DNA from: Deltaproteobacteria bacterium
GTDB taxonomy: Bacteria > Myxococcota_A > UBA9042 > DTJE01
Length of the DNA: 35,491 bases
Direction: 5' to 3'
NCBI GenBank assembly: GCA_016784945.1
Contig: JADHTP010000004.1
Location: 1 to 35,491, forward strand
Of this stretch, positions 1 through 6,600 are shown piece by piece. The notes under the pieces were generated by a model. The model was not told the origin of the DNA, did not search any database, and saw only the letters and a list, made by a program, of their open reading frames with translations. A program made the position numbers and the translations under genes. Each line of letters starts with the position of its first letter. The first letter of the stretch is position 1.

Positions 1-648
1 AGGCAGCTGGCTGGAAAGATGGGGCTCAAGGACGTGACGGTCTATCACGCATCGGACATGGGCGAGGGCTTCTCCTATTTCATCCTGTACGGAAAATGTC
101 GTCACACCGTGGATTTCACAAGGATCACGGTGCCGAAGATCACCACGCGGACAATGACCTTCAAGGAAGTGAACGAATCCGTGGGTCTCGAAACCGACAG
201 ACCCATCAGGGTCATCGGAGCCTGCACCGGCAGCGACGCCCACACCGTGGGTATCGACGCCATCATGAACATGAAGGGATTCGCCGGTCAGTACGGGCTC
301 GAACGCTACACGGCCTTCGACACCCGGAACCTGGGCAGTCAGGTCGCAAACGATTCCCTGCTGGCCCAGGCGCTGGAATTCGACGCGGACGTGATCCTGG
401 TGTCCCAGGTCGTGACCCAGAAGGACATCCACCTCGGCAACCTTGCCGAACTCGTGGACATGGTGGAGGCCCAGGGAATCCGTGAGCGCGTCCTCATGCT
501 GTGCGGCGGTCCGCGGATCAACCACGAGGTGGCCCTGGAACTCGGCTTCGACGCCGGGTTCGGTTCGGGGACGACGCCCCTGGACGTGGCATCGTACATT
601 GCCCAGGAGGCAATCCGGCGCAGCCTGGCATCGGGAGGCGACTCATGA
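1..648 (+). CDS. kamE: Lysine 5,6-aminomutase beta subunit (3' part)
   Basis: C-terminal part of the adenosylcobalamin- and PLP-dependent lysine 5,6-aminomutase small subunit, which moves an amino group from C6 to C5 in lysine fermentation. The reading frame is open from base 1, so the gene begins upstream of the window; the Met at base 19 is probably internal. The B12 base-off motif DAHTVG is present, with the cobalt-ligand His at bases 241-243. Eleven residues later, at bases 274-276, is the Lys of NMKGFAG, which matches the Lys that forms the PLP aldimine in characterised enzymes. The run VSQVVTQKD and the CGGPRIN loop are also typical of the family. The alpha subunit (kamD) is expected just upstream. 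The stop codon overlaps the agmatinase start as ATGA, which suggests translational coupling. Confidence 0.9.
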   Translation, partial: RQLAGKMGLKDVTVYHASDMGEGFSYFILYGKCRHTVDFTRITVPKITTRTMTFKEVNESVGLETDRPIRVIGACTGSDAHTVGIDAIMNMKGFAGQYGLERYTAFDTRNLGSQVANDSLLAQALEFDADVILVSQVVTQKDIHLGNLAELVDMVEAQGIRERVLMLCGGPRINHEVALELGFDAGFGSGTTPLDVASYIAQEAIRRSLASGGDS

Positions 649-1550
649 GCGAGGAATGGAAGGTCCAGTTTCCCATGAACTTCGGCTTCCTGCCCCTGGA
701 GTCGTGCCGCTACGATGGCGCTCGCGTGGCCATCCTGCCGGTACCCTTCGACAGCACCGCGTCCTTCAGATCCGGCGCCCGGGAAGGGCCCCAGGCCATC
801 CTCCGCGCCTCCGAGTCCATCGAGGTGTTCGACCATGAAACGGGCACGGACCTGGTGAACGTGGGTGTGGCCACCCTGCCACCGCCCCTCCTGGACAGGG
901 GAAACCCCGAGGCCATGGTGGACGCGGTGGAAGAAAAGGTCCGCGCCATGGTCAAGGACGGCAAGTTCCCCGTCCTGCTGGGCGGTGAGCACACGGTCAG
1001 CCTCGGGGCCATCCGGGCCCTGGCCGCCGAAGAGGGACCCCTCACCGTCCTTCAGATCGACGCCCATCTCGACCTCAGGGACTCTTTCGACGGCACGCGC
1101 TACAGCCACGCCTGCGTCATGCGGCGGGTCATTGAAGACTTCCCTTCCTGCCGCCTGGTCCAGGTGGGGATCCGCAGCGTGAGCGCGGAGGAGGCAGGCT
1201 ACCTCGAAGAGACCGATCTCCATCCCTTCTTCATGGAACGGGTCAGGGCTCTCGGCCCGAAGTTCGTGGACCGGGTGATCGGCGATCTGGGCGAAAGGGT
1301 CTACCTGTCCCTGGACCTGGACGGAATGGATCCCGCCTGGATGCCCGCCGTGGGCAATCCCGAACCGGGGGGCCTGGGATACTACGATCTGATGGATCTC
1401 CTGCGTTCGGTGTGCACTCGGACCCGCGTGCTTGGCGCGGACATCGTGGAACTCAGCCCGCTCCCCGGAGAGTTCCGGTCCGACGTGGCAGCGGCCAAGA
1501 TCCTGCTCAAGCTCATCGCCTGGCTGTTCAAGGACTCCCCGTCAACCTGA
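645..1550 (+). CDS. speB: Agmatinase/arginase (ureohydrolase) family enzyme
   Basis: Predicted binuclear-manganese ureohydrolase of 301 residues, the usual size for bacterial agmatinases, which hydrolyse agmatine to putrescine and urea. All three metal-binding signatures are visible: GGEHTVS (His116), DAHLDLRD (Asp139, His141, Asp143) and SLDLDGMDP (Asp224, Asp226). The start is the ATG of the ATGA overlap with kamE. An in-frame extension further upstream lies wholly inside kamE and was discarded. Substrate choice within this family cannot be read reliably from sequence, so arginase, guanidinobutyrase or a related activity remains possible. Agmatinase fits best because speD, the next polyamine step, lies 4.6 kb away. 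The join to a lysine aminomutase may instead point to a role in amino-acid catabolism. Confidence 0.85.
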   Translation: MSEEWKVQFPMNFGFLPLESCRYDGARVAILPVPFDSTASFRSGAREGPQAILRASESIEVFDHETGTDLVNVGVATLPPPLLDRGNPEAMVDAVEEKVRAMVKDGKFPVLLGGEHTVSLGAIRALAAEEGPLTVLQIDAHLDLRDSFDGTRYSHACVMRRVIEDFPSCRLVQVGIRSVSAEEAGYLEETDLHPFFMERVRALGPKFVDRVIGDLGERVYLSLDLDGMDPAWMPAVGNPEPGGLGYYDLMDLLRSVCTRTRVLGADIVELSPLPGEFRSDVAAAKILLKLIAWLFKDSPST

Positions 1551-1605
1551 ATTTCAACGGAAAGACGGACCGCTGCAAGCCCGGAAGTCCTGAATAAAAA
1601 ATACC

Positions 1606-1640
1606 TTGACAGACCAGATTTCCGGAATTAACTTGATAAT
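1606..1640 (+). promoter_or_regulatory. Candidate promoter for the 68-residue small protein
   Basis: A perfect TTGACA lies at 1606-1611. A weak -10 candidate, TAACTT (1629-1634), follows at 17 bp; a better match, GATAAT (1635-1640), follows at a non-optimal 23 bp. A second possible -35, TTGATA (1633-1638), lies inside the downstream palindrome. The segment is clearly more AT-rich than its surroundings. Confidence 0.5.
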
Positions 1641-1656
1641 CAAGACCAGGTTGGTC
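1632..1656. promoter_or_regulatory. Two abutting palindromes, likely operators
   Basis: CTTGATAATCAAG (1632-1644, six-base arms around one base) is directly followed by GACCAGGTTGGTC (1644-1656, five-base arms around three bases); the two share base G1644. They lie in and just after the candidate promoter and about 35 bp before the start codon. The second has the general shape of a TetR-family operator. A half-site, GACCAG, also occurs at 1612-1617. The binding proteins are unknown. Confidence 0.5.
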
Positions 1657-1691
1657 GTATTTGTCTAATTGGTGGGAATTAGAGGTGCTCC

Positions 1692-1898
1692 ATGAGATTC
1701 ACATACTCCATACCGGAAGTACTCGGCTTTAATGAAGATTTCTACTGTCGTCCCAGGCGCAAGCACCTCCCGTTGGAGAAGTGCCTGGACGATTTCATGG
1801 AATCGAACGCTTTCGAGAAACGGCGTTCGGCCTGTTTCCGTTGTCCCCAGGGACGCCGGAATCGCGAGAGTTTCGCCGAAGGATCGGGCGACGAATGA
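1692..1898 (+). CDS. Small Cys-containing protein of unknown function
   Basis: A 68-residue protein that I do not recognise as a named family. Support for it being real is its own AT-rich promoter region, palindromic operator-like sites, and a good ribosome-binding site (AGAGGTG) about six bases before the ATG. Four cysteines are present (residues 18, 31, 48 and 51), the last two as CFRC followed by a basic stretch. This could be a small metal-binding or redox site. There is no signal peptide or membrane segment. It ends three bases from the stop codon of the convergent thiolase gene. Function is not inferable from the sequence alone. Confidence 0.6.
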   Translation: MRFTYSIPEVLGFNEDFYCRPRRKHLPLEKCLDDFMESNAFEKRRSACFRCPQGRRNRESFAEGSGDE

Positions 1899-1901
1899 TC
1901 A

Positions 1902-3119
1902 TCAGTTCGTCTTCAACACGGTGGTCACACTGGCACAGATCGGACCGCCGATATTGAACGACGCCGCGTAGGTCGGGTTCTTCACCTGGAGTTCGGCTGG
2001 CGCCTTTCCCGTCAATTGCATGAAGTTCCAACCCACCATGGCAATACCCGTGGCGCTGATGGGATGGCCCTTGGCGATGAGGCCGCCCGAGGTGTTCACG
2101 GGCAGGGCTCCGCCGTTCACGTCCGCCTTGCCATCCACGAAGTATCGTGCCCCCTGGCCCGCCGGCACCTTGCCCAGGATCTCCACGGCCATGGCGCCCA
2201 TGATCCCGAAACAGTCGTGCACCTCCGCCACGCTCAGGTCGTCGGGCTTCACGCCGGCCATCTCGTAGGCGCTCGACATGGCCCGATAGGCGCCCGCGGG
2301 CCGCAGCACGTCCCGCCCGCTGGTGGACAGGGGATCGGTGGCCTGGCCGAATCCCACCAGTTCCACGGTGTCCCCCTTGGGGATCCCCAGGCGCTGAAGT
2401 CCGGTCTCCGTGGCCAGCAGGATCGCGGCGTACCCGTCGCTGATCTGGGAACACTCGAAGGTCTTCAAGGGCAGGCCCTCGGCGATGTATCGATTGGGGC
2501 CGCCCAGGGTCATGATCTTCTCGACGGTCATGTCCACCCCCCGCATCTGGGCCAGGGGGTTGTGGGCGGCATGGCCATAGAAAGTAGTCGGCACGTGGGC
2601 CAGGTCCTCCTCTGATACGCCCCATTCCTTCATGTACTTGTCCATCACCTCGGCGAAGATGTGGGGAAAGACAAACAGTTTGCCCGGTCGATCGTCCGGG
2701 TGGGAGGCCGTGCCGAGAACCTTGCCGATGAGCTTGCCATCAGCCTTGCCTTCGTCGTCGCGCATCTTTTCCACGCCCAGGGCGACGCCCACCTCCCCTT
2801 CACCGAGGAGAAGCTTGTGGATCACGCTGAGAATGGCCTGGCCACCGGAGGCGCAGGCATTTTCCACGGTCTCGATGGGTTTGCCCTCCATCCCTTTTTC
2901 CGACGCCACCAGACCGGACAGCAGGACCTGGTCGTTGAGCAGGGGGGTCAGACAGCCGGCCACCGAACCCACGTCCACGGCCTCCATCTGGAAGTTCCCG
3001 GCCCGGACCAGCCCCTGCAGGGCCTCGCTGATGAGGTCGGGCGCCGTCAGGGCCCCGAGCTTCCCGAAGGGGCTTTGATGGTAGGCGGCAACGTACAGTC
3101 GTTTCTGTGTGGGCAGCAT
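1902..3119 (-). CDS. Thiolase family protein (SCP2-type acetyl-CoA acetyltransferase)
   Basis: A 405-residue thiolase-fold acyl-CoA acyltransferase, predicted to cleave or form beta-ketoacyl-CoA thioesters in the cytoplasm. The nucleophilic Cys89 is in ENACASGG, the second active-site segment is VHDCF (residues 300-304), and the C-terminal catalytic segment is GGLIAKGHP (345-353). These spacings fit the SCP2/archaeal-type thiolases better than the short biosynthetic type. In that group a small DUF35 zinc-ribbon OB protein is often a neighbour, but none is seen here. The ATG is preceded by AAGGAG. It is the last gene of a minus-strand group after selA and an unknown gene, 26 bp downstream of the latter. 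Its exact substrate is unknown. Confidence 0.9.
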   Translation of the reverse strand: MLPTQKRLYVAAYHQSPFGKLGALTAPDLISEALQGLVRAGNFQMEAVDVGSVAGCLTPLLNDQVLLSGLVASEKGMEGKPIETVENACASGGQAILSVIHKLLLGEGEVGVALGVEKMRDDEGKADGKLIGKVLGTASHPDDRPGKLFVFPHIFAEVMDKYMKEWGVSEEDLAHVPTTFYGHAAHNPLAQMRGVDMTVEKIMTLGGPNRYIAEGLPLKTFECSQISDGYAAILLATETGLQRLGIPKGDTVELVGFGQATDPLSTSGRDVLRPAGAYRAMSSAYEMAGVKPDDLSVAEVHDCFGIMGAMAVEILGKVPAGQGARYFVDGKADVNGGALPVNTSGGLIAKGHPISATGIAMVGWNFMQLTGKAPAELQVKNPTYAASFNIGGPICASVTTVLKTN

Positions 3120-3145
3120 GTTGTTCTCCTTTGATGTGAGCTCGT

Positions 3146-3529
3146 TCAGCCGAGCACGGAACGCAACTCGTCGCAGGCGGTCATCAACTGGCGGACCAGT
3201 TGAGGATCCCCTTTCAATCGCAAGGCCACGGCGGAGGTGTTCCGATCCCGCGTCACCCCTTTTACGAAGACATCCCGATCCTCCACGACCTGGGATACCA
3301 GGTTATCGGCCCAGTCCAGGAGGCTAGAGGCCTCCCGTGCGACGCCATCGGGGATCGATTCGCCCGACACACGGACCTTACGGGCCTCCACGAACAGGGC
3401 GCTGATCCGCAGGTAGCGCTCGTCCAGGTCGGGGTGGCTCTCCGATAGGGGCGGCTTCTTTTCCGGCTTCTTCTCCGCCTTGGCCACGGGCTCGCTTTCT
3501 GTCTTGGTCACGGTCTCGTTGTCAGTCAT
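3146..3529 (-). CDS. Hypothetical protein between selA and thiolase
   Basis: A 127-residue soluble protein of unknown function. The first 35 residues are rich in Lys, Glu and Pro and look disordered. The rest is predicted largely helical, with DLDERYLRISALF and a Leu-rich C-terminus. There is no signal peptide and no membrane segment. Its ATG lies eight bases inside the end of selA, so the two genes are probably translationally coupled. That link is the only functional hint; it could be a selenium-related accessory protein or unrelated. Codon third positions are GC-rich in this frame, which supports coding. Confidence 0.75.
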   Translation of the reverse strand: MTDNETVTKTESEPVAKAEKKPEKKPPLSESHPDLDERYLRISALFVEARKVRVSGESIPDGVAREASSLLDWADNLVSQVVEDRDVFVKGVTRDRNTSAVALRLKGDPQLVRQLMTACDELRSVLG

Positions 3530-4937
3530 TGTCGTCCTCTCCGGCTTTCAGTCCGGCCAGCGCCCTGGCCACCGGTTCGCTCTGCCCATCGAGCAGCGTC
3601 CTCAGGTCCAGGACCAGCCGGCCCCCGTGGACACGCCCGATAATGGCGTTTTCGTTTTCCCGCAAGGACCTCTCGACGAAGGTCTCCGATCGGCCTTTCA
3701 GGCTGACTTCCACCCCGAAAGACGGGATGATCCTGCCCGGCAGGGTGCCTCCGCCCACCTCGGCCTCCGTTGGAACCACACGCAGTTCAAGGCCGGCCTC
3801 GGCCCGGATGCGCTTGACCCTGCGGACCAGGCTCCGGCAGCGTCCCCGCACGGTTTCCGGCGATGCCGCAAGGGCGGCAAGGACCGGAATATCCTCCAGG
3901 CGTCCATCCAGGTGACGCCGCAGGGTGGCCTCCATGGCGGTGATGGTGAACCGGTCCACCCGAAGGGCGCGCAGAAGGGGGTTCTTGCGAAGGCTGTCGA
4001 TGAGGTCCGCCCGGCCCGCGATCACGCCGGCCTGGGGTCCGCCCAGAAGCTTGTCCCCCGAAAAACAGACCAGGTCCGCCCCGGATTCCAGGACATCCTT
4101 TGGCGAGGGTTCATCCAGTCGGGACAGGGGGCCCTGGTCCGTGAGACGACCGCTGCCAAGGTCCGCCGTGAACACCAGTCCGTTGCGCCGTGCGAGATCC
4201 GCCAGTTCCCGGTAGCCGGTCTCTTCCGTGAAACCTACCATCCGGAAGTTCGACTGGTGGGCCTTGAAGATCATGGCGGTGTCCTGCCCCAGGGCCACTT
4301 CGTAGTCCGCCAGGCGCGTCCGGTTCGTGGTCCCCACCTCCACGAGTCGGGCCCCGGACTGGGTCATCACGTCGGGGATCCGGAACCCGCCCCCGATCTC
4401 GATGAGTTCACCCCGCGAGACCACCACCCCCCGACCCGCCGCAAACTCGGACAGGATGAGCAGGACAGCGGCGGCATTGTTGTTGACCACCAGGGCGGCC
4501 TGGGCCGGCATCAACTGCAGCAGCAGCGCCGCGACGTGATCGTGACGGCTGCCCCGGGCGTGGGCGGTCAGGTCGAATTCCAGGTTGTTGTAGGTCGACA
4601 GCCGCTGGTCCACATCCTCCAGCACGGCCCGTGACAGGGGCGCACGACCCAGGTTGGTGTGGATCACGATGCCCGTCAGGTTGATCACGGACCGCAGGGA
4701 TCCGGCGTGGAGTCGGCCCATCCGTCGCCGGGCTTCACGGCCAATGGATTCCGGCGCCATTTCGTCCTCGCCCACGAGGTCGCCCCCGCGAATCCGGTCG
4801 CGCAGCGCCGCGATGGTCCGGCGTACACATTCGGTCAGCACATCCCGGCCCGCCCGTGGATCGGAATCCCCCGGTTTCAGGCAGTCCAGCACCTGGTCGA
4901 CGGCAGGCAATCTCTTAAGGGTATCGGACACATCCAT
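3522..4937 (-). CDS. selA: L-seryl-tRNA(Sec) selenium transferase
   Basis: PLP enzyme that converts seryl-tRNA(Sec) to selenocysteinyl-tRNA(Sec) using selenophosphate. Characteristic segments are NLTGIVIHTNLGRAPLS near residue 80, the Asn run VVNNNAAAVLL, GTTNRT, and the PLP-lysine motif SGDKLLGGPQAG. About 471 residues from the ATG at 4937 is normal for the family. A GTG six codons further out (4955) would add MLAFAA, but the N-terminus MDVSDTLKRLPAVD already matches the family's usual beginning. Neither start has a strong ribosome-binding site. selB, selC and selD are not in the window. selA implies that the organism decodes UGA as selenocysteine somewhere in its genome. No selenoprotein gene was recognised here. 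Confidence 0.95.
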   Translation of the reverse strand: MDVSDTLKRLPAVDQVLDCLKPGDSDPRAGRDVLTECVRRTIAALRDRIRGGDLVGEDEMAPESIGREARRRMGRLHAGSLRSVINLTGIVIHTNLGRAPLSRAVLEDVDQRLSTYNNLEFDLTAHARGSRHDHVAALLLQLMPAQAALVVNNNAAAVLLILSEFAAGRGVVVSRGELIEIGGGFRIPDVMTQSGARLVEVGTTNRTRLADYEVALGQDTAMIFKAHQSNFRMVGFTEETGYRELADLARRNGLVFTADLGSGRLTDQGPLSRLDEPSPKDVLESGADLVCFSGDKLLGGPQAGVIAGRADLIDSLRKNPLLRALRVDRFTITAMEATLRRHLDGRLEDIPVLAALAASPETVRGRCRSLVRRVKRIRAEAGLELRVVPTEAEVGGGTLPGRIIPSFGVEVSLKGRSETFVERSLRENENAIIGRVHGGRLVLDLRTLLDGQSEPVARALAGLKAGEDDND

Positions 4938-4976
4938 GGCCGCAAAAGCTAGCACGGGGCCTGCGGGAAAACAAGC

Positions 4977-5006
4977 TTGACATCCCCTGGGGCGAGTGCC
5001 AACATT
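4977..5006 (+). promoter_or_regulatory. Candidate promoter for the coiled-coil lipoprotein
   Basis: TTGACA (4977-4982) is followed after 18 bp by AACATT (5001-5006), a weak -10. A ten-base perfect palindrome, ACGTCGACGT, lies just downstream at 5013-5022 in the divergent selA/lipoprotein spacer and could be an operator. Confidence is limited by the poor -10. Confidence 0.4.
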
Positions 5007-5089
5007 CGTCCCACGTCGACGTCTGTCGGTTCATTAAACGGATGAACGGACGGAACCACGTATTTTTTCCCGGGCTGGAGGAAGAGCCG

Positions 5090-5632
5090 ATGAGGAAACT
5101 AGGAATCGTCGTGGCGGCCGTGGTCGCCCTGGCTTTCGCTGCATCCTGCGCCAAGAAGGCGACACCCGCCGAGTGCAAGGCCGCGTGCCAGAAGCAGGCG
5201 GGTTTTGCCGAGCCGACCAAGCCGGCCGAAGACCCCATCAAGAAGGTCCAGGCTGACTTCGAGGTCAAGGTCAAGGCGCTCCAGAAGGAGCAACTGGCCG
5301 CCATCACGGTGATCGATCAGGAACTCCAGGGCAAACTGGCCGAGGCCAGGAAGGACGCGAAAAAGGAAGCCCTTGCCGAAGAGTACAAGGCCAGGAAGTC
5401 CGAAAAGGCCAAGGAGTTCGCGCCCCGGTTCACCGAACTCAACAAGCAAAAGGCCGACGGAATCAAAGCGGCCACGGAAGCCAAGGCCAAAGCGGAAGCC
5501 GATGCCAAGGCCGCCGCCGAAAAGGCCCTGCAGGATTGTGCGGACAAGTGCGTGAAGGACCGCACCGCAAAAGCCAGGGTGGATTGTCAGCTCAAGGCCA
5601 AGACCCTCGAAGACTTCGGCGGATGCAAATAA
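5090..5632 (+). CDS. Lipoprotein with Lys/Ala-rich coiled coil
   Basis: A 180-residue predicted lipoprotein. The start is the ATG at 5090, preceded by GGAGGAAG; an in-frame upstream ATG at 5042 would place extra residues before the signal peptide and is less likely. The signal peptide MRKLGIVVAAVVALAFAASC ends in lipobox AASC, giving a lipidated Cys about 20 residues in. The mature part has CxxxC pairs near both ends and a long central helix rich in Lys, Ala and Glu, very probably a coiled coil. It resembles periplasmic spacer-type lipoproteins in composition only. No enzymatic motif is seen. Maturation would use the Lnt and Lol machinery encoded elsewhere in the window. Confidence 0.85.
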   Translation: MRKLGIVVAAVVALAFAASCAKKATPAECKAACQKQAGFAEPTKPAEDPIKKVQADFEVKVKALQKEQLAAITVIDQELQGKLAEARKDAKKEALAEEYKARKSEKAKEFAPRFTELNKQKADGIKAATEAKAKAEADAKAAAEKALQDCADKCVKDRTAKARVDCQLKAKTLEDFGGCK

Positions 5633-5640
5633 CCACCGCC

Positions 5641-5930
5641 ATGCACCGGATTCTGCTCCTCGCAACCTGCCTGACGCTGATCCAGGACATCGCCGTCGCT
5701 TCAGGTGAATGGAAGAAGGTCCATTCCAAGTCGGCGAGTTGATGCTCGACCTGTCCCACGTGCAATCCGTGGCCGACCAGACCGAACTGTTTCTGGCGGG
5801 CGTGGACATGTCCACCGGCCAGACCGGCTTCCCCTCCCTGCAGTCCCTGGTCTACTGGACCCAGGACGGCGGCCAGTTCCTGAAGCCATTCGAGGGCTCC
5901 AGGCCCGTGGAGACCGGTGATGCTCGTGTC
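5641..5930 (+). pseudogene. Possible frameshifted exported-protein gene
   Basis: The 508 bp between the lipoprotein and speD have no intact gene of convincing quality. An ATG at 5641 begins a 33-residue reading frame with a signal-peptide-like start (MHRILLLATCLTLI) that stops at 5740-5742. From about 5709 a different plus-strand frame has GC-rich third positions and protein-like sequence (LMLDLSHVQSVADQTELFL) until about 5920. Read together they look like one exported protein broken by a single frameshift near 5700-5740. No family was recognised. Alternatives are a sequencing error or two unrelated short reading frames. Confidence 0.3.
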
Positions 5931-5933
5931 GGC

Positions 5934-5965
5934 CCTTTTGGGCCTGGCGATCCTGGCCCAAAAGG
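5934..5965. repeat. Perfect 11-bp inverted repeat
   Basis: CCTTTTGGGCC (5934-5944) and its exact reverse complement (5955-5965) are separated by a 10-base loop. There is no T-tract after it on either strand, so it is not a standard intrinsic terminator. It lies about 57 bp upstream of the speD -35 box, at the end of the possible broken gene. Confidence 0.6.
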
Positions 5966-6021
5966 CGGCTCCCGACACACCTGGGTCCCCGACGGTCAGG
6001 TTTTCAAGGCCGCAGACCATC

Positions 6022-6051
6022 TTGACTTTCCAATTTCGTTCTATCGATAAT
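6022..6051 (+). promoter_or_regulatory. speD promoter
   Basis: TTGACT (6022-6027) and GATAAT (6046-6051) are separated by 18 bp in a locally AT-rich patch. Transcription would start near 6058, leaving a leader of about 80 bases before the speD GTG. Confidence 0.6.
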
Positions 6052-6074
6052 AGCCCTCGCTTCGGCTCGACTCT

Positions 6075-6120
6075 CCGGTGGAAGGACCGGCGGGGGTCAA
6101 GCGCGTATCCCGATTGCGGG
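6075..6120 (+). promoter_or_regulatory. speD leader with two short hairpins
   Basis: Within the predicted leader, CCGGT (6075-6079) pairs with ACCGG (6086-6090) around a six-base purine loop. CCCG (6109-6112) pairs with CGGG (6117-6120) around ATTG. The second hairpin ends shortly before the GGGAGG at 6126-6131 that would serve as ribosome-binding site. I do not recognise a known riboswitch class. Confidence 0.3.
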
Positions 6121-6140
6121 CTGTTGGGAGGGCCGGGAAC

Positions 6141-6545
6141 GTGAAGGCACTGGGACGTCATCTCGTGGCGGATTTCCATGGGTGTGCATCGGACCTGAAC
6201 GATCCGGAACTCGTGGTGAGCACGCTGGTCCGTGCCTGCGAGGTCGCCGGGGCCACTGTAAAGGAATGCACCCGTCACCACTTCAGCCCCTACGGGGTCA
6301 CGGCGGTGGTGATCATCGCCGAATCCCACCTGGCCATCCATACCTGGCCCGAGTACCGCTTCGCCGCAGTGGACCTGTTCACCTGCGGCACGGACGTGGA
6401 CACCATGAAGGCCTTCGAGTTCATCCGGACCGCTCTCAAGGCGTCGCGGGTCGAACTGCAGGACCTGCGCCGGGGTATCATGAGCGACGGTGAGACCGCG
6501 GGCAGGGAGTCCCCCTGTCCCCCGAAGATCCGCGTGGTCGCCTGA
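6141..6545 (+). CDS. speD: S-adenosylmethionine decarboxylase proenzyme
   Basis: Pyruvoyl enzyme of the short bacterial class (134 residues) that decarboxylates S-adenosylmethionine to supply aminopropyl groups for spermidine. The self-cleavage site is Glu61-Ser62 in ESHLAIHTWPEY; Ser62 becomes the pyruvoyl group. His67 and Cys82 (in FTCG) match the processing and catalytic residues of characterised homologues. The start is GTG at 6141, giving the family-typical MKALGRHL. An ATG at 6078 would add 21 unrelated residues and run through leader hairpins. It has its own promoter. Together with the agmatinase at 645-1550 it supports putrescine-to-spermidine synthesis; the aminopropyltransferase speE is not in the window. 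Confidence 0.93.
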   Translation: MKALGRHLVADFHGCASDLNDPELVVSTLVRACEVAGATVKECTRHHFSPYGVTAVVIIAESHLAIHTWPEYRFAAVDLFTCGTDVDTMKAFEFIRTALKASRVELQDLRRGIMSDGETAGRESPCPPKIRVVA

Positions 6546-6588
6546 GGGCCCCCGGTCCCCACCGCCAGCCAATGAAGTCCCAAACGTG

Positions 6589-6594
6589 TAGAAT
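6589..6594 (+). promoter_or_regulatory. -10 element directly before ftsH
   Basis: TAGAAT ends six bases before the ftsH ATG at 6601, so transcription would begin at or next to the A of the start codon. No ribosome-binding site is present between speD and ftsH. No good -35 was seen. Confidence 0.35.
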
Positions 6595-6600
6595 CGGGTC

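Noticed and set aside
1632-1644. FNR-type site suggested by TTGAT...ATCAA
   Set aside because: FNR sites have four bases between the half-sites; here there is one, so only the palindrome itself is claimed.
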